64,000 nucleotides of DNA from Lachnoanaerobaculum gingivalis (GCF_003862475.1 NZ_RRCO01000004.1:62001-126000), one strand, 5' to 3'; positions 33,429-43,428 are shown, numbered from the stretch's first letter. Translations and numbers: made by a program. Notes: generated by a model not told the origin, from the letters alone.

Positions 33429-34910
33429 ATGCCAAAATACAGATTGAATCCTATAAATATAAACAGTATTACAGAGTTTGGAAGAGTAAGGGGTAACAGA
33501 GCAGGTGAAATAAGAAACACCTACATGGTAAAGTTTACAGGTGCTGATACAAATACAAATAAGGAAATAAATGAATTAAGAAAATATCTGAAATCTGAGA
33601 TGAAGCAGGGAAGGATATACTATAAATATATTGACTCGTTTGATATAAAGAGTGATTGTACGGATCAAAAGAGGGCTTATGAAGCTTTTATATCCACAGG
33701 TCATTTTGATACGGCTTTAGTAAGACAAAATAATATAAGCGAAAATGAGCTTATAGAAGCGGTAGAGGAAATGCAAAAATTCCTGCAAAAGTACAAGAAG
33801 AATATTTCGGATACAATAGAAAAAAATATAATGGTAAAGCTCTTATATTGGCTTGAAGATAATTTTTCGGATATCAAAATAAACGGAGATAAGAATATAA
33901 AGGTAGTAGCGGAGAATATACAAAAGGAATCGGAAATCTATTTTTTTATTTTTCTTAATTTACTCGGTATGGATGTATGCCTGCTGCAGTACTCAAAAGA
34001 TATCTCTGTAATGAATGAATATTATTACACAAAAAAGCTTGGTGATTTTTATGAAGGTAAGATGATATATGAACCGGATGAACCTGCAGAAAATCATCAG
34101 ATACAACGGCCTACCGATATTAAAACGAACGGAATGAACGCCGCACCGGTAAATACGGGGGACGAGAGAAAAATGGTGACCATAAGTCTGGCATCCACCA
34201 GAAGAAAAGACAGAGATTCTAAAACTAAAGCGGTTAGTGTTTCATCTGCTGCAACACCGGTTAATAATCAGACGAATACAGGTGCAAGTTCTTCAGAGAG
34301 CACTCAGATACCTGCGGTAAATGTGAGCAGAGATAGAGAGTTAAGCTATGTGGAGCTTGCAAGACTGTCAACATCAATAGTAATGATAGCCGTATTTGAC
34401 AACCGTAAGAAGCTTCTTGGAACGGGTTCTGGTATAATGATCGGAAGAGACGGTTTTATACTCACTAATAATCATGTTATAAGAGGCGGATATTATTTTG
34501 AGGTAAGAATAGAAGATGATGAGAGAATATATGAGACAAATGAAGTTATAAAATATCATCATCATCTGGATCTGGCAATAATAAGAATTTCAAGAGTGTT
34601 AAATCCGCTGAGGCTATATAACGGAAAAGAAGGTCTGGTAAGAGGACAAAAGGTGGTGGCAATAGGTAGCCCTCTGGGTCTTTTCAATTCGGTTTCCGAC
34701 GGTATTATATCAGGTTTTAGAAATATAGATAATGTGGATATGATACAGTTCAGTGCACCTACATCACCGGGTTCATCAGGAGGAGCGGTACTGAATATGT
34801 ATGGAGAGGTAATAGGAATAAGCACGGCAGGTTTCAGTGAAGGGCAGAATATAAATCTGGCGGTTCCGTATGATGCAGTATATAATTTTACAAAGAGTTT
34901 TATAAGATAA
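33429..34910 (+). CDS. YceG-like domain fused to a trypsin-like serine protease
   Basis: 493 aa, ATG 33429 behind GGAG. Residues 1-215 resemble a degenerate YceG-type unit: NIMVKLLYWLEDNF and LLGMDVCLLQ echo the NFIRIMCWLYYNF and NAGADIILVQ pattern of the next protein. A Ser/Thr/Asn-rich linker spans about 215-300. Residues 305-493 form an S1 protease domain with His349 in LTNNHV, Asp381 in HHLDLAI and Ser450 in SPGSSGGAV; there is no PDZ domain. No signal peptide or membrane segment is seen, so it is probably cytoplasmic, unlike DegP/HtrA. It may cleave a Ter-complex component in response to stress (inference). Confidence 0.78.
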   Translation: MPKYRLNPININSITEFGRVRGNRAGEIRNTYMVKFTGADTNTNKEINELRKYLKSEMKQGRIYYKYIDSFDIKSDCTDQKRAYEAFISTGHFDTALVRQNNISENELIEAVEEMQKFLQKYKKNISDTIEKNIMVKLLYWLEDNFSDIKINGDKNIKVVAENIQKESEIYFFIFLNLLGMDVCLLQYSKDISVMNEYYYTKKLGDFYEGKMIYEPDEPAENHQIQRPTDIKTNGMNAAPVNTGDERKMVTISLASTRRKDRDSKTKAVSVSSAATPVNNQTNTGASSSESTQIPAVNVSRDRELSYVELARLSTSIVMIAVFDNRKKLLGTGSGIMIGRDGFILTNNHVIRGGYYFEVRIEDDERIYETNEVIKYHHHLDLAIIRISRVLNPLRLYNGKEGLVRGQKVVAIGSPLGLFNSVSDGIISGFRNIDNVDMIQFSAPTSPGSSGGAVLNMYGEVIGISTAGFSEGQNINLAVPYDAVYNFTKSFIR

Positions 34911-34941
34911 GTACAGTTTTTACTTGAAAGGGGATGAATGC

Positions 34942-37194
34942 ATGTTATTGCATCAGAAGATAAAAGGGCTTGAAGACTTTTTTAAAAGACAAAGTGAAAG
35001 AAAGCCGAAGGGAGTATATTTTTACAGAGTAAATTCCTATGATGAAACAATACTTGAATTTATCAGAAAATACTATGATTTGGCCAAGAGAGAAGGGGCA
35101 ATCATTGATAAAAATATAGAAAATCCTACTGCGGACAATATAGCATATTTTAATGAAATAATCGGAGATAAATATGTTCACGGTCCGGGATTTATGGCGG
35201 AAGCTTTAAAAAAATGGCTGCCGAGAATTAAAGATTATCAGCGGGCATCCATAGCCGACGGAATCTATGATACCTTGGAAGTTTTAAGGCGTCAGGGTAA
35301 GAATATAGATATATTGAAGAATAATTTTATAAGGATAATGTGCTGGCTCTACTATAATTTTTACAATATTATGGAAAAACTCGGAAATGATGATGTACCG
35401 AAGATTATATTTTGGGGAAATGTAAATTTTTCAGAGCTGTCTACCTTAAAAATACTTTCAAATGCCGGTGCGGATATTATTCTGGTGCAACCGGGCGGTG
35501 ATTCAAAGTATATGGCAATAGATCCTAAGTCCGAATACTCAATAGATTTGGGAATGGGAAGTGAGAGTTTTCCGGCCGGATTTGATCTACAGTGGCTGTT
35601 AAAGCAGTATGAGGAGGACAAAAGTAAAAGGCTTTTGTACAGCAATAAATCAAATGCCGTTGCCAATACAAATGCATGGCTTAGCGGGGACCTCTTTGAG
35701 GATTTAAAGAATACAAGAAGAGGTGAGAATACAAGGTTTTTCTACAATATGTTTGCAAGAATAAACGGTTGTGACAATAGAAACACCTATGTAAACAATC
35801 TGTATTTACTATATCAGGATTTAAAAAAAGCAAACAGAAGTATAAAGGTGATAAACAATAAAATCACAAATCCGAGTGTGGACGAGATTGCAAAAATAAA
35901 AAGAGGCAATTATGCCAATGAAAATCAGCTTATAACGGATTTGAAGAAAAATATCAATCTAAAGAGCAATACCTTTGTTGATGTGGCAAGGGATGCCTTT
36001 GTAGATACAATGATAGAGACCGGTAAACTGATGAATATGGATCTAAATAAAATGATGAATAAGGGAATATATATTCTATGCTGGTTCCAAAGATATATAC
36101 CGGATCTGCTTGGAAATACCGATATTCATTCACCTGCTCCCATACTTATATATTTCGGAAATGTGGAAACTGATACAGAGAGCCTGTTCTTAAATATGGC
36201 GGCAAAGCTGCCGATAGATGTAATCATCTTTAATCCGGAAAAGAAAGAGGATAAACTTACCGGGGAAAGATTATATGAGGTACATTTTGAAGAGACTTTG
36301 AAAGTAAATGAATATCCTACAGACGGAAGCAATCTTTCCATGGGTACAATGGCATATAATGCCGAAAGAGATTTGGATACTATGATGTATTCTGATACCG
36401 GAATGTACAGAGATATGCAATTTTCAAAGGCCAATATTATAAAACTTTCAACCACTTATGAAGAAATAGGTATTTATTGGAAGCAGGAGGCGAGGTTTAG
36501 ACCGAACTTTTCAACAGTCGATGATATTGTAAATATCCCTGTAATGTTTGCCAAGATATCAGGTGTGGCTAACTCGGATACGGATACATATTTTCAAAAC
36601 ATTAAAGATCTTCTGACAGATACAACATTGATATATAAGAATGAGAGTATTTATGGAAGAAACTGCACTGTGGCAGCCGGTGTACCGTCCTTTTTTAAGA
36701 ACGGAAGACTTGACAGAGAGGGCATAAAACATTCACAGATTTACAAATACGACTATTTAAGAGCTGAGACTCAAGATTATATTCTTGATAAATTATCGGA
36801 GCTTTTAAGAAGGAAGACTATAGCGGGAACAGGACAAAACGGTACAGAATACAAGATAATTACAATTGTTTTAGATTTACCTAAGGAAATTTTAAGATTT
36901 ATACAAAGCTTTGATTTTACAAAATGTCCGCCAAAGCTTATAATAGTAAATACAACGGAAACTGTTATTTCGTTGGAAGACAGCATAATTGTTGCTTTTT
37001 TGAATCTGATAGGATTTGATATAGTATTTTTTATACCTACGGGATATGATAATGTAAGCAAATACTACAACTCTCAGATAATGGAAGAGCATATAATCGG
37101 CAATTATCTTTTTGATATAGCCATACCGGATTTCAATAGACTGAGGTCTGTGAAGGAAAAGAAAAAATCTTTTTTTTCAAGACTTTTTGGTTAA
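34942..37194 (+). CDS. yceG: YceG family protein (Ter stress operon)
   Basis: The ATG at 34942 is eight bases after AAAGGGG; 750 aa. Two homologous halves are visible: PKIIFWGNVNFSELSTLKIL with NAGADIILVQPGGDS in the first, and PILIYFGNVETDTESLFLNM with LPIDVIIFNPEKKED in the second. This is the YceG_bac (PF14266-like) family of tellurite and stress operons, usually beside TelA. No membrane segment. Biochemical role unknown; duplicated alpha/beta domains suggest ligand or nucleotide binding. The last residues are strongly basic (KEKKKSFFSRLFG), a possible membrane-interacting tail. Confidence 0.82.
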   Translation: MLLHQKIKGLEDFFKRQSERKPKGVYFYRVNSYDETILEFIRKYYDLAKREGAIIDKNIENPTADNIAYFNEIIGDKYVHGPGFMAEALKKWLPRIKDYQRASIADGIYDTLEVLRRQGKNIDILKNNFIRIMCWLYYNFYNIMEKLGNDDVPKIIFWGNVNFSELSTLKILSNAGADIILVQPGGDSKYMAIDPKSEYSIDLGMGSESFPAGFDLQWLLKQYEEDKSKRLLYSNKSNAVANTNAWLSGDLFEDLKNTRRGENTRFFYNMFARINGCDNRNTYVNNLYLLYQDLKKANRSIKVINNKITNPSVDEIAKIKRGNYANENQLITDLKKNINLKSNTFVDVARDAFVDTMIETGKLMNMDLNKMMNKGIYILCWFQRYIPDLLGNTDIHSPAPILIYFGNVETDTESLFLNMAAKLPIDVIIFNPEKKEDKLTGERLYEVHFEETLKVNEYPTDGSNLSMGTMAYNAERDLDTMMYSDTGMYRDMQFSKANIIKLSTTYEEIGIYWKQEARFRPNFSTVDDIVNIPVMFAKISGVANSDTDTYFQNIKDLLTDTTLIYKNESIYGRNCTVAAGVPSFFKNGRLDREGIKHSQIYKYDYLRAETQDYILDKLSELLRRKTIAGTGQNGTEYKIITIVLDLPKEILRFIQSFDFTKCPPKLIIVNTTETVISLEDSIIVAFLNLIGFDIVFFIPTGYDNVSKYYNSQIMEEHIIGNYLFDIAIPDFNRLRSVKEKKKSFFSRLFG

Positions 37195-37248
37195 TGAAAA
37201 CTAATATTGAGCCTTTGTGACATTTGGGAACGGGGCATAGGAGGAAAG

Positions 37249-38388
37249 ATGGGACTTGATTTTTCAAAAGCAAAAACCGTAGAATCTGAAGCGGTGACAA
37301 GTGATGTTGCAGAGAATGAAGCATTACCTACCGTTCAAACCTTTGATATTGCAGTAGAGTCTGCAAAAATCAAGAATGAATTGGCGGATTCGGCAGAGGT
37401 TGATGCACTTGTAAGCAAGATAGAACTTGACAATCTTGACAGTATTGTTACATTTGGTGGCGAGGTTGCTACAGAGATATCAAAATCTTCAGATTTGGTA
37501 CTCAACAGTATGAACATCGCTCAGATTGAAGAAACTTCAAAGATGTTGGGTATTCTTACCAATATCATGAGCAAATTCGATATTGAAGAGATCAGACAGG
37601 AACCGGGTCTTTTTGACAAGCTCTTCGGCGGTATAAAAAAACAGCTGGATAAGATAATGACAAAGTATCAGACCATGGGCGGTGAAATAGACAAAGTATA
37701 TGTGGAGCTTAAGGGCTATGAGGGTGAGATCAAAGAGACCAATAAAAAGCTCAATACCATGTTTGAATCAAATGTAAATTATTATCATGATCTGTTAAAA
37801 TATATCATGGCAGGTGAGCAGGGATGTAAGGAACTGGAAGGTGCCATAGCGGAGAGAACTGCCGAGATGGAACGTACAGGCGATAAGTCAATGCAATTTG
37901 AGCTTACAACTCTCAACAATGCACTTATGATGCTTGAGCAAAGAACTCAGGATTTAAGAGTTGCAGAGAATGTTGCTATGCAGACTATTCCGATGCTAAA
38001 GACTATGGAGTTCAGTAATATAAACCTCATAAGAAAGATAAATTCGGCTTTTATTATTACATTGCCTATTTTCAAGCAGAGCCTTGCACAGGCTATTATG
38101 CTCAAACGTCAGAGATTACAGGCTGAGGCATTATCTGAGCTTGATAAAAAGACCAATGAAATGATATTAAAGAATGCCACAAATACTGTTGAGCAGGCAA
38201 AACTTACAGCTCAGATGGCTTCAGGAAGTTCTATAAAGGTGGATACTTTGGAGAAGTCTTGGAGAACTATTGTAAACGGTATCGAAGAAACAAAGAGAAT
38301 TCAGGACGATGCCAGAAGACAAAGAGTTGAAGATAAAGCAAAACTTGAAAATATTAAAAACGAATTTTATAAGAAATTCGGTGTATAA
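37249..38388 (+). CDS. telA: Toxic anion resistance protein TelA
   Basis: The ATG at 37249 follows AGGAGG; 379 aa. Mostly alpha-helical and charged, with the TelA core ([36 protein letters not shown] and [19 protein letters not shown]). The C-terminal coiled coil includes [19 protein letters not shown]. TelA is a cytoplasmic, membrane-associated component of the Ter system implicated in tellurite, cell envelope and antimicrobial-peptide tolerance. It is in one transcription unit with yceG and two terD genes; the gaps are 54 and 14 bases. Confidence 0.9.
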   Translation: MGLDFSKAKTVESEAVTSDVAENEALPTVQTFDIAVESAKIKNELADSAEVDALVSKIELDNLDSIVTFGGEVATEISKSSDLVLNSMNIAQIEETSKMLGILTNIMSKFDIEEIRQEPGLFDKLFGGIKKQLDKIMTKYQTMGGEIDKVYVELKGYEGEIKETNKKLNTMFESNVNYYHDLLKYIMAGEQGCKELEGAIAERTAEMERTGDKSMQFELTTLNNALMMLEQRTQDLRVAENVAMQTIPMLKTMEFSNINLIRKINSAFIITLPIFKQSLAQAIMLKRQRLQAEALSELDKKTNEMILKNATNTVEQAKLTAQMASGSSIKVDTLEKSWRTIVNGIEETKRIQDDARRQRVEDKAKLENIKNEFYKKFGV

Positions 38389-38402
38389 TAAAGGAGGATT
38401 TT

Positions 38403-38984
38403 ATGCCAATAAATTTATCTAAAGGACAAAAAGTAGATCTTACAAAGACAAATCCGGGACTTAAGAAAGTTATCGTAGGCCTTGGATGGGATGTAAATGC
38501 ATTTGATTCAGGTGCGGACTTTGACCTTGATGCTGCCGCATTCATGGTAGATGCAGGTGGAAAATGCCCTACAGAAAAGGATTTCATTTTCTACGGCAAT
38601 TTATCTCATCCGTCAGAGAGTGTTACTCATATGGGTGATAACCTTACAGGAGAAGGTGACGGTGATGACGAGCAGATCAAGATTGACCTTTCAAAGGTAC
38701 CTGCAAATATTGAGAAGATTGCATTTACAGTTACTATATATGATGCGGATTCCAGAAGACAGAACTTCGGTCAGGTTTCAAATGCCTATATAAGAATTTT
38801 GGATGAAGTGACAGGTGCTGAGATCATCAGATATGACCTTGGTGAGGATTTCTCTATCGAAACAGCAGTAGTAGTAGGAGAACTTTACAAGCATGCGGGC
38901 GAGTGGAAGTTCAATGCTATTGGAAGCGGATTCGGTGGCGGACTTGCCGCACTTTGCAATCATTACGGTATAGCTGTAGCTTAA
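38403..38984 (+). CDS. terD: TerD-family protein, first copy
   Basis: 193 aa. [18 protein letters not shown] at the start and VGLGWDVN are the TerD beginning; [18 protein letters not shown] contains the Asp-rich Ca2+-binding loop (DNxxGxGxGDDE), and the C-terminus has [10 protein letters not shown]. TerD proteins bind calcium and are thought to act at the inner face of the membrane. AAAGGAGG precedes the ATG. Second copy follows after 28 bases. Confidence 0.95.
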   Translation: MPINLSKGQKVDLTKTNPGLKKVIVGLGWDVNAFDSGADFDLDAAAFMVDAGGKCPTEKDFIFYGNLSHPSESVTHMGDNLTGEGDGDDEQIKIDLSKVPANIEKIAFTVTIYDADSRRQNFGQVSNAYIRILDEVTGAEIIRYDLGEDFSIETAVVVGELYKHAGEWKFNAIGSGFGGGLAALCNHYGIAVA

Positions 38985-39012
38985 ACACTATACGCAGACA
39001 TTAGGAGGATAT

Positions 39013-39624
39013 ATGTCTATCAGTTTACAAAAAGGACAAAAGGTAAGCCTTTCAAAGGAGAATGCAGGTTTAAAGAGAATCGTAGTCGGACTCGGATGGG
39101 ATGAGGCTCCAAAGGGAGGCGGCGGATTTTTATCATCACTCTTTGGTGGCGGTCAAAGCCAGGAAGGCAATATAGACTGTGACGCATCAGCTTTTCTTTT
39201 ACAGGGAGGCAAGATAGTAAATAAAGGTGATGTGGTTTATTACGGAAACCTTCGCCACTCTTCAGGCACAGTTATGCACATGGGTGATAACCTTACAGGT
39301 GCGGGTGAAGGAGATGATGAGCAGATCACTATCGATCTTGAAAATATACCTGCAGTTTATGACAGAATCGTTATTGTTGTAAATATTTATCAGGCGGTAC
39401 AAAGACGCCAAGAGTTTGGAATGATCAGAAATGCATTTATAAGACTTGTAGATGCTTCAACAAATAAAGAGATTCTTAAGTATAATCTTACAGAAAATTA
39501 TTCGGGAATGACTGCAATGATCTTCGGTGAGGTATACAGACATAACGGAGAGTGGAAGTTCTCAGCTGTAGGACAGGGAACCACAGATCCGGGTCTTGGA
39601 GAATTGGCAAGTAGATATATGTAA
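39013..39624 (+). CDS. TerD-family protein, second copy (TerD/TerE-like)
   Basis: 203 aa, homologous to the upstream copy throughout: SLQKGQKVSLSKENAGL, VGLGWDEA, and the Ca2+ loop [18 protein letters not shown]. It differs by a glycine-rich insertion at about residues 34-50 (PKGGGGFLSSLFGGGQSQ), which could be a flexible or membrane-binding loop. TAGGAGG precedes the ATG. The pair probably arose by tandem duplication with later divergence. It is the last Ter gene before the Ca2+ ATPase. Confidence 0.93.
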   Translation: MSISLQKGQKVSLSKENAGLKRIVVGLGWDEAPKGGGGFLSSLFGGGQSQEGNIDCDASAFLLQGGKIVNKGDVVYYGNLRHSSGTVMHMGDNLTGAGEGDDEQITIDLENIPAVYDRIVIVVNIYQAVQRRQEFGMIRNAFIRLVDASTNKEILKYNLTENYSGMTAMIFGEVYRHNGEWKFSAVGQGTTDPGLGELASRYM

Positions 39625-39696
39625 TTGGCAGTATAAAATTTAATACTTTAAATTATTATCTATTTGGTATAAAATATCATTTGTAATAAATATTAC

Positions 39697-39720
39697 GGGA
39701 GATGGCATTTGCTGTCTCCC
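39697..39720 (+). promoter_or_regulatory. 10-bp hairpin in the leader of the Ca2+ ATPase gene
   Basis: GGGAGATGGC pairs with GCTGTCTCCC (two wobble pairs) around ATTT, 24 bases before the start codon. It is not followed by a T tract, so it may be a processing or attenuation structure rather than a terminator. Confidence 0.5.
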
Positions 39721-39744
39721 CAAAATTTTGAAAGAGGAAATTAT

Positions 39745-42414
39745 ATGAAATTTACCGGTTTGACTGAAAAAGAAGTTGAAAAGTCAAGGCAGGAACATGG
39801 CTCAAATGTAATACCTGATTCTGAACCGACCACATTTTGGCAGGAGTTCAAGGAGACATTTAACGATCCTATGATCAGGATACTTCTTGCTATTGCAGTA
39901 CTTATGATAGTAATGTTTTTCTTTGGCTATGCTGAAATTTATGAACCGCTTGGTACTATTATTGCGGTAATAATAGTAGCCTTTGTATCTGCAAAGACAG
40001 GTGTAGCAAGTGATACCAAGTATCGTGAGTTAAAGGACAACACAAAGAAGGACACTTGTAAGGTCTACAGAAACGGTCTTGTAACCGTTATAGATGTGGA
40101 TGATGTGGTAGTAGGAGACTTTGTACTTTTACAATCGGGAGATAAGATACCGGCGGACGGTATTTTAATAGACGGAGATTTAAGAGTTGACAACTCAGCC
40201 CTAAACGGTGAGGCTGAGGAGTGTAAGAAAACCGCCGCAAAAGACGGATTTGAGTTGAAAGAGGATATCACAGGTGATACATTCGTAGATGCTCATTCAC
40301 TCTTTAGAGGTGCTGTAGTATTTGATGGAGAGGGTGTTTTAGAGGTTAAGAGAGTCGGACTTAAGTCAATGATGGGTAAGATGGCTCTTGAAATGAATGA
40401 AGACGATCCTGATTCACCACTTAAGGTAAAGCTTGGAAAACTTGCGCATCAGATATCAATTTTCGGATATGTTGGAGCTACAGTAATAGCGATACTCTAC
40501 TTTGCTTATTTTATAATAAGAGCGGGAGGATTTAGCAGTTACTTTGCAATGGGGCCACAGACAATAGTACAGGATCTTATAAGGGCCGTTACTCTTGCAA
40601 TAGTTATTATCGTATGTGCTGTTCCTGAAGGATTGCCGCTGATGATATCATTGGTACTTATGCAAAATACCAGCAGAATGCTTGACCACAACGTACTTGT
40701 AAGAAAGGCGGAAGGTATTGAGACTGCAGGCTCACTGAATATACTTTTCAGTGATAAGACAGGAACTATTACAAAGGGAAGCTTGGAAGTAGTGGATTTC
40801 TTCCTTGCAAACGGAAACTCCATTGCCATACCGGATCTTAGTGACCACAGCAAGGTAAAAGGTCTTATAGATATTGCAATAGGTAAGAATACTCAGTCAT
40901 TGTTTGATGACAGAGGTGTGGTAATAGGCGGTAATGCAACAGACCAGGCATTGATGAAGTTTATCGGACATGCAACTTTTGATGCATTACAAAATGAGAA
41001 GAGCCTTGCTGTGGGAGCACATCAGGGATTCAACTCAACAAATAAATTCAGCCAGGCAAGAATAGATTCTCTTGATAAGACATTCTATAAGGGTGCACCT
41101 GAGAGACTTCTTGCAAAGGCAAAGAAGTTCTTAGATGAGAACGGTGAAGTAAAGACAATCGACAAGGCTGTTCTTGACAGAAAGATTGACGAGCTTGCAG
41201 CAAGAGCTATGAGAGTTTTGGCATTCGGATATTCAGAGAAAGCTCTCGTAGAAAATGCTATAAATGATGATATAGTTATTATAGGATTGGTAGGTATCAG
41301 AGATGATGTAAGACCTGAGGCTAAGGATGCTATAGCTGAGGTTATGGGAGCAGGTATCCAGGTAGTAATGATTACAGGTGACAGACTTGAAACCGCTATT
41401 GCTATCGCAAAAGATGCGGGTCTTATACAGTCTGCTTCAGACAGAGCACTTTCATCGGCAGAACTCAATGAAATGAGTGATGATGAAGTAAAGAAACTTA
41501 TACCTCATATCAGAGTTATTGCCAGAGCTCTTCCTACAGACAAGTCAAGGATGGTAAGACTTTGCCAGGAGATGAATCTTGTTGTAGGTATGACCGGTGA
41601 CGGTGTAAACGATTCACCTGCACTTAAGAGAGCTGATGTAGGATTTGCTATGGGCAACGGTACAGAGGCTGCCAAGGAAGCCGGTGAGATAGTAATTCTT
41701 GATGATAACTTCAGATCTATAAAGGATGCTATACTCTATGGTAGAACTATCTATCACAATATCCTTAAGTTCTGTAAGTTCCAGTTGGTCATAAATGTCA
41801 CTGCGGTTATAGTAAGTGCTGTCGCTCCGTTCTTCGGAGTGGAAGAGCCGCTTAAGGTAACTCACCTTCTGTTTGTAAACCTTGTAATGGACGGTCTTGG
41901 AGCAATAATGCTTGGAAATGAGCCGGCTAAAGAAAGCTATATGATGGAGAATCCAAGAAGAAGAGACGAGAATATCATCAGCAAAAATATGGCTATTCAA
42001 ATTTTAAGCATGGGACTCTGGCTTACAGTACTCAGCTTTATATATCTTAAGGTACCTTTCTTTGCAAATCTGTTTGACGGCAATGAGGAAGAGCTTCTTA
42101 CAGGATATTTTGTGCTCTTTATAGCAAGTGCACTCTTTAACGGATTTAATGTAAGAGATGAAGGTTTTGGAATATTTAAGGGACTAAATGAAAATACAGG
42201 CTTCCTTAAAGTGTTCTTTGCAATCATCATAGTACAGGCGCTTATCGTAAATGCCGGTGCCGTACCTTTTGCACCTTTCCAATTCATCGGAAAGATGTTT
42301 AGCTGTGTACCGTTTGGTGTACAAGGATGGATAGTAATATTTATACTTGCATTCACAATGATACCTGTAGACTTGCTTAGAAAAGTTGTAATGGGAACAT
42401 ATAAGAATGCTTAA
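39745..42414 (+). CDS. Calcium-translocating P-type ATPase (PMCA/SERCA type)
   Basis: The ATG at 39745 follows AAGAGG; a longer frame from 39709 would begin inside the hairpin. 889 aa. Key motifs: phosphorylation site Asp337 in FSDKTGTITKG, PEGL in membrane segment 4 (AVPEGLPLMISLV), MITGD and GMTGDGVNDSPALKRADVGFAMG in the P domain, and six C-terminal membrane helices. The actuator motif reads LNGEAEE, an ordinary variant of TGES in this class. It should extrude Ca2+ from the cytoplasm. Adjacency to two Ca2+-binding TerD genes suggests a shared calcium-linked stress response (inference). Confidence 0.93.
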   Translation: MKFTGLTEKEVEKSRQEHGSNVIPDSEPTTFWQEFKETFNDPMIRILLAIAVLMIVMFFFGYAEIYEPLGTIIAVIIVAFVSAKTGVASDTKYRELKDNTKKDTCKVYRNGLVTVIDVDDVVVGDFVLLQSGDKIPADGILIDGDLRVDNSALNGEAEECKKTAAKDGFELKEDITGDTFVDAHSLFRGAVVFDGEGVLEVKRVGLKSMMGKMALEMNEDDPDSPLKVKLGKLAHQISIFGYVGATVIAILYFAYFIIRAGGFSSYFAMGPQTIVQDLIRAVTLAIVIIVCAVPEGLPLMISLVLMQNTSRMLDHNVLVRKAEGIETAGSLNILFSDKTGTITKGSLEVVDFFLANGNSIAIPDLSDHSKVKGLIDIAIGKNTQSLFDDRGVVIGGNATDQALMKFIGHATFDALQNEKSLAVGAHQGFNSTNKFSQARIDSLDKTFYKGAPERLLAKAKKFLDENGEVKTIDKAVLDRKIDELAARAMRVLAFGYSEKALVENAINDDIVIIGLVGIRDDVRPEAKDAIAEVMGAGIQVVMITGDRLETAIAIAKDAGLIQSASDRALSSAELNEMSDDEVKKLIPHIRVIARALPTDKSRMVRLCQEMNLVVGMTGDGVNDSPALKRADVGFAMGNGTEAAKEAGEIVILDDNFRSIKDAILYGRTIYHNILKFCKFQLVINVTAVIVSAVAPFFGVEEPLKVTHLLFVNLVMDGLGAIMLGNEPAKESYMMENPRRRDENIISKNMAIQILSMGLWLTVLSFIYLKVPFFANLFDGNEEELLTGYFVLFIASALFNGFNVRDEGFGIFKGLNENTGFLKVFFAIIIVQALIVNAGAVPFAPFQFIGKMFSCVPFGVQGWIVIFILAFTMIPVDLLRKVVMGTYKNA

Positions 42415-42423
42415 TAGTAATAT

Positions 42424-42452
42424 GGGGCTGTCGCTTGAGACAGTCCTTTTTT
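42424..42452 (+). terminator. Terminator of the Ca2+ ATPase gene
   Basis: GGGCTGTC (42425-42432) pairs with GACAGTCC (42439-42446), followed by six T. Confidence 0.88.
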
Positions 42453-42607
42453 AATAACAATTTAAGAGTATATATTATTGTATTTTTAAAGAACATAAGT
42501 TAAAATCTAATCATTAGATTCAGTTCGAGATTCTAAAAGTTCTAATTTTCAAAAATGATCAAAGAATAATCCAACAGTAAAAATTTTTGGTATAATAAGG
42601 AGGAGAT

Positions 42608-43428
42608 ATGCAAGAGAAGGATGTAACAGAGAAGATGCTTGAAAAGTACAACGATGTTTTTGCAGATATTCTAAATGTACTTTTATTTGGCGGTAGAAAT
42701 GTAGTAGATGAAGATATACTTACGGATGCATTGCCGATGAGTATGTTAAAGATTGACGGTAGGGTAAGATCACAGGAAAGAGATGTAGCAAAGTATTGGC
42801 GTAAAAACAAAATCAATGTAGCATTATTCGGACTTGAAAATCAGACAATAGCGAATAAAATTATGCCGCTTAGAGTATTTGGGTATGATGGAGCAGAATA
42901 TGTAAAGCAAAGCAGAAAAGAAAACATTGACAAGGCAAAGTATCCGGTGATTACTTTGGTCCTGTATTTGAGATAGCTTATCTGGACAGAGAAAAGATAG
43001 ACTTATTTAAAAGTGATTTTAAAATATTGGCTGATTACCTGTATCAGATGAGGGTAAACAGAGATTATATAGCAGATGAAACTACTATTGAGCATGTGGA
43101 AGAACTTTTAACACTAATGTCTGCAATGACAGGCGATAACAGATTTGAAGAAACTATAAACTATTTGAAGGGAAGGGAGAATGTTAATATGTGTGAAGTA
43201 CTTGATAGAGTAGAGGCCAGAGGAATAGAAAAGGGAATAGAAAAGGGAATAGAAAAAGGTATAGAAAAGGGAATAGAAAAAGGTATAGAAAAAGGTAGGG
43301 TGGTAGGAAGACAGGAAGGCGTTATAAGTATACTTGCATCTTTGGTAAATGACGGAATACTAAGTAGTGATGAGGCTGCTGCCAGAGCAAATATGAGTAC
43401 AAAGGATTTTGAGAAGCTTATAAAGTGA
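42608..43428 (+). pseudogene. Disrupted Rpn/PD-(D/E)XK nuclease-family transposase-like gene
   Basis: The first frame (42608-42976) encodes the family's N-terminus (NDVFADILNVLLFGG, LRVFGYDGAEY, KYPVITLVLY) and then ends. A second frame, shifted and starting at about 42958, continues with GPVFEIAYLDREKIDLFKSDF, DYLYQMRVNRDY and a C-terminal coiled tail. In intact relatives about 30-45 residues lie between LVLYF and VFEIAYL; here they are deleted and the frame is changed, so the gene is broken. It has a good AAGGAGG site and a possible -10 (TATAAT near 42590). The tail has six GIEK repeats (see the tandem repeat entry). Confidence 0.75.
43222..43293 (+). repeat. Six tandem 12-bp repeats (GIEK)6
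   Basis: Units of GGAATAGAAAAG, some with G/T or G/A variation, code for (Gly-Ile-Glu-Lys)x6. Tandem arrays like this are common in the C-terminal tails of the Rpn family and vary by slippage. Confidence 0.9.

Noticed and set aside
43222-43293. CRISPR-like direct repeats
   Set aside because: The 12-bp units are contiguous without spacers and encode a repetitive protein tail.
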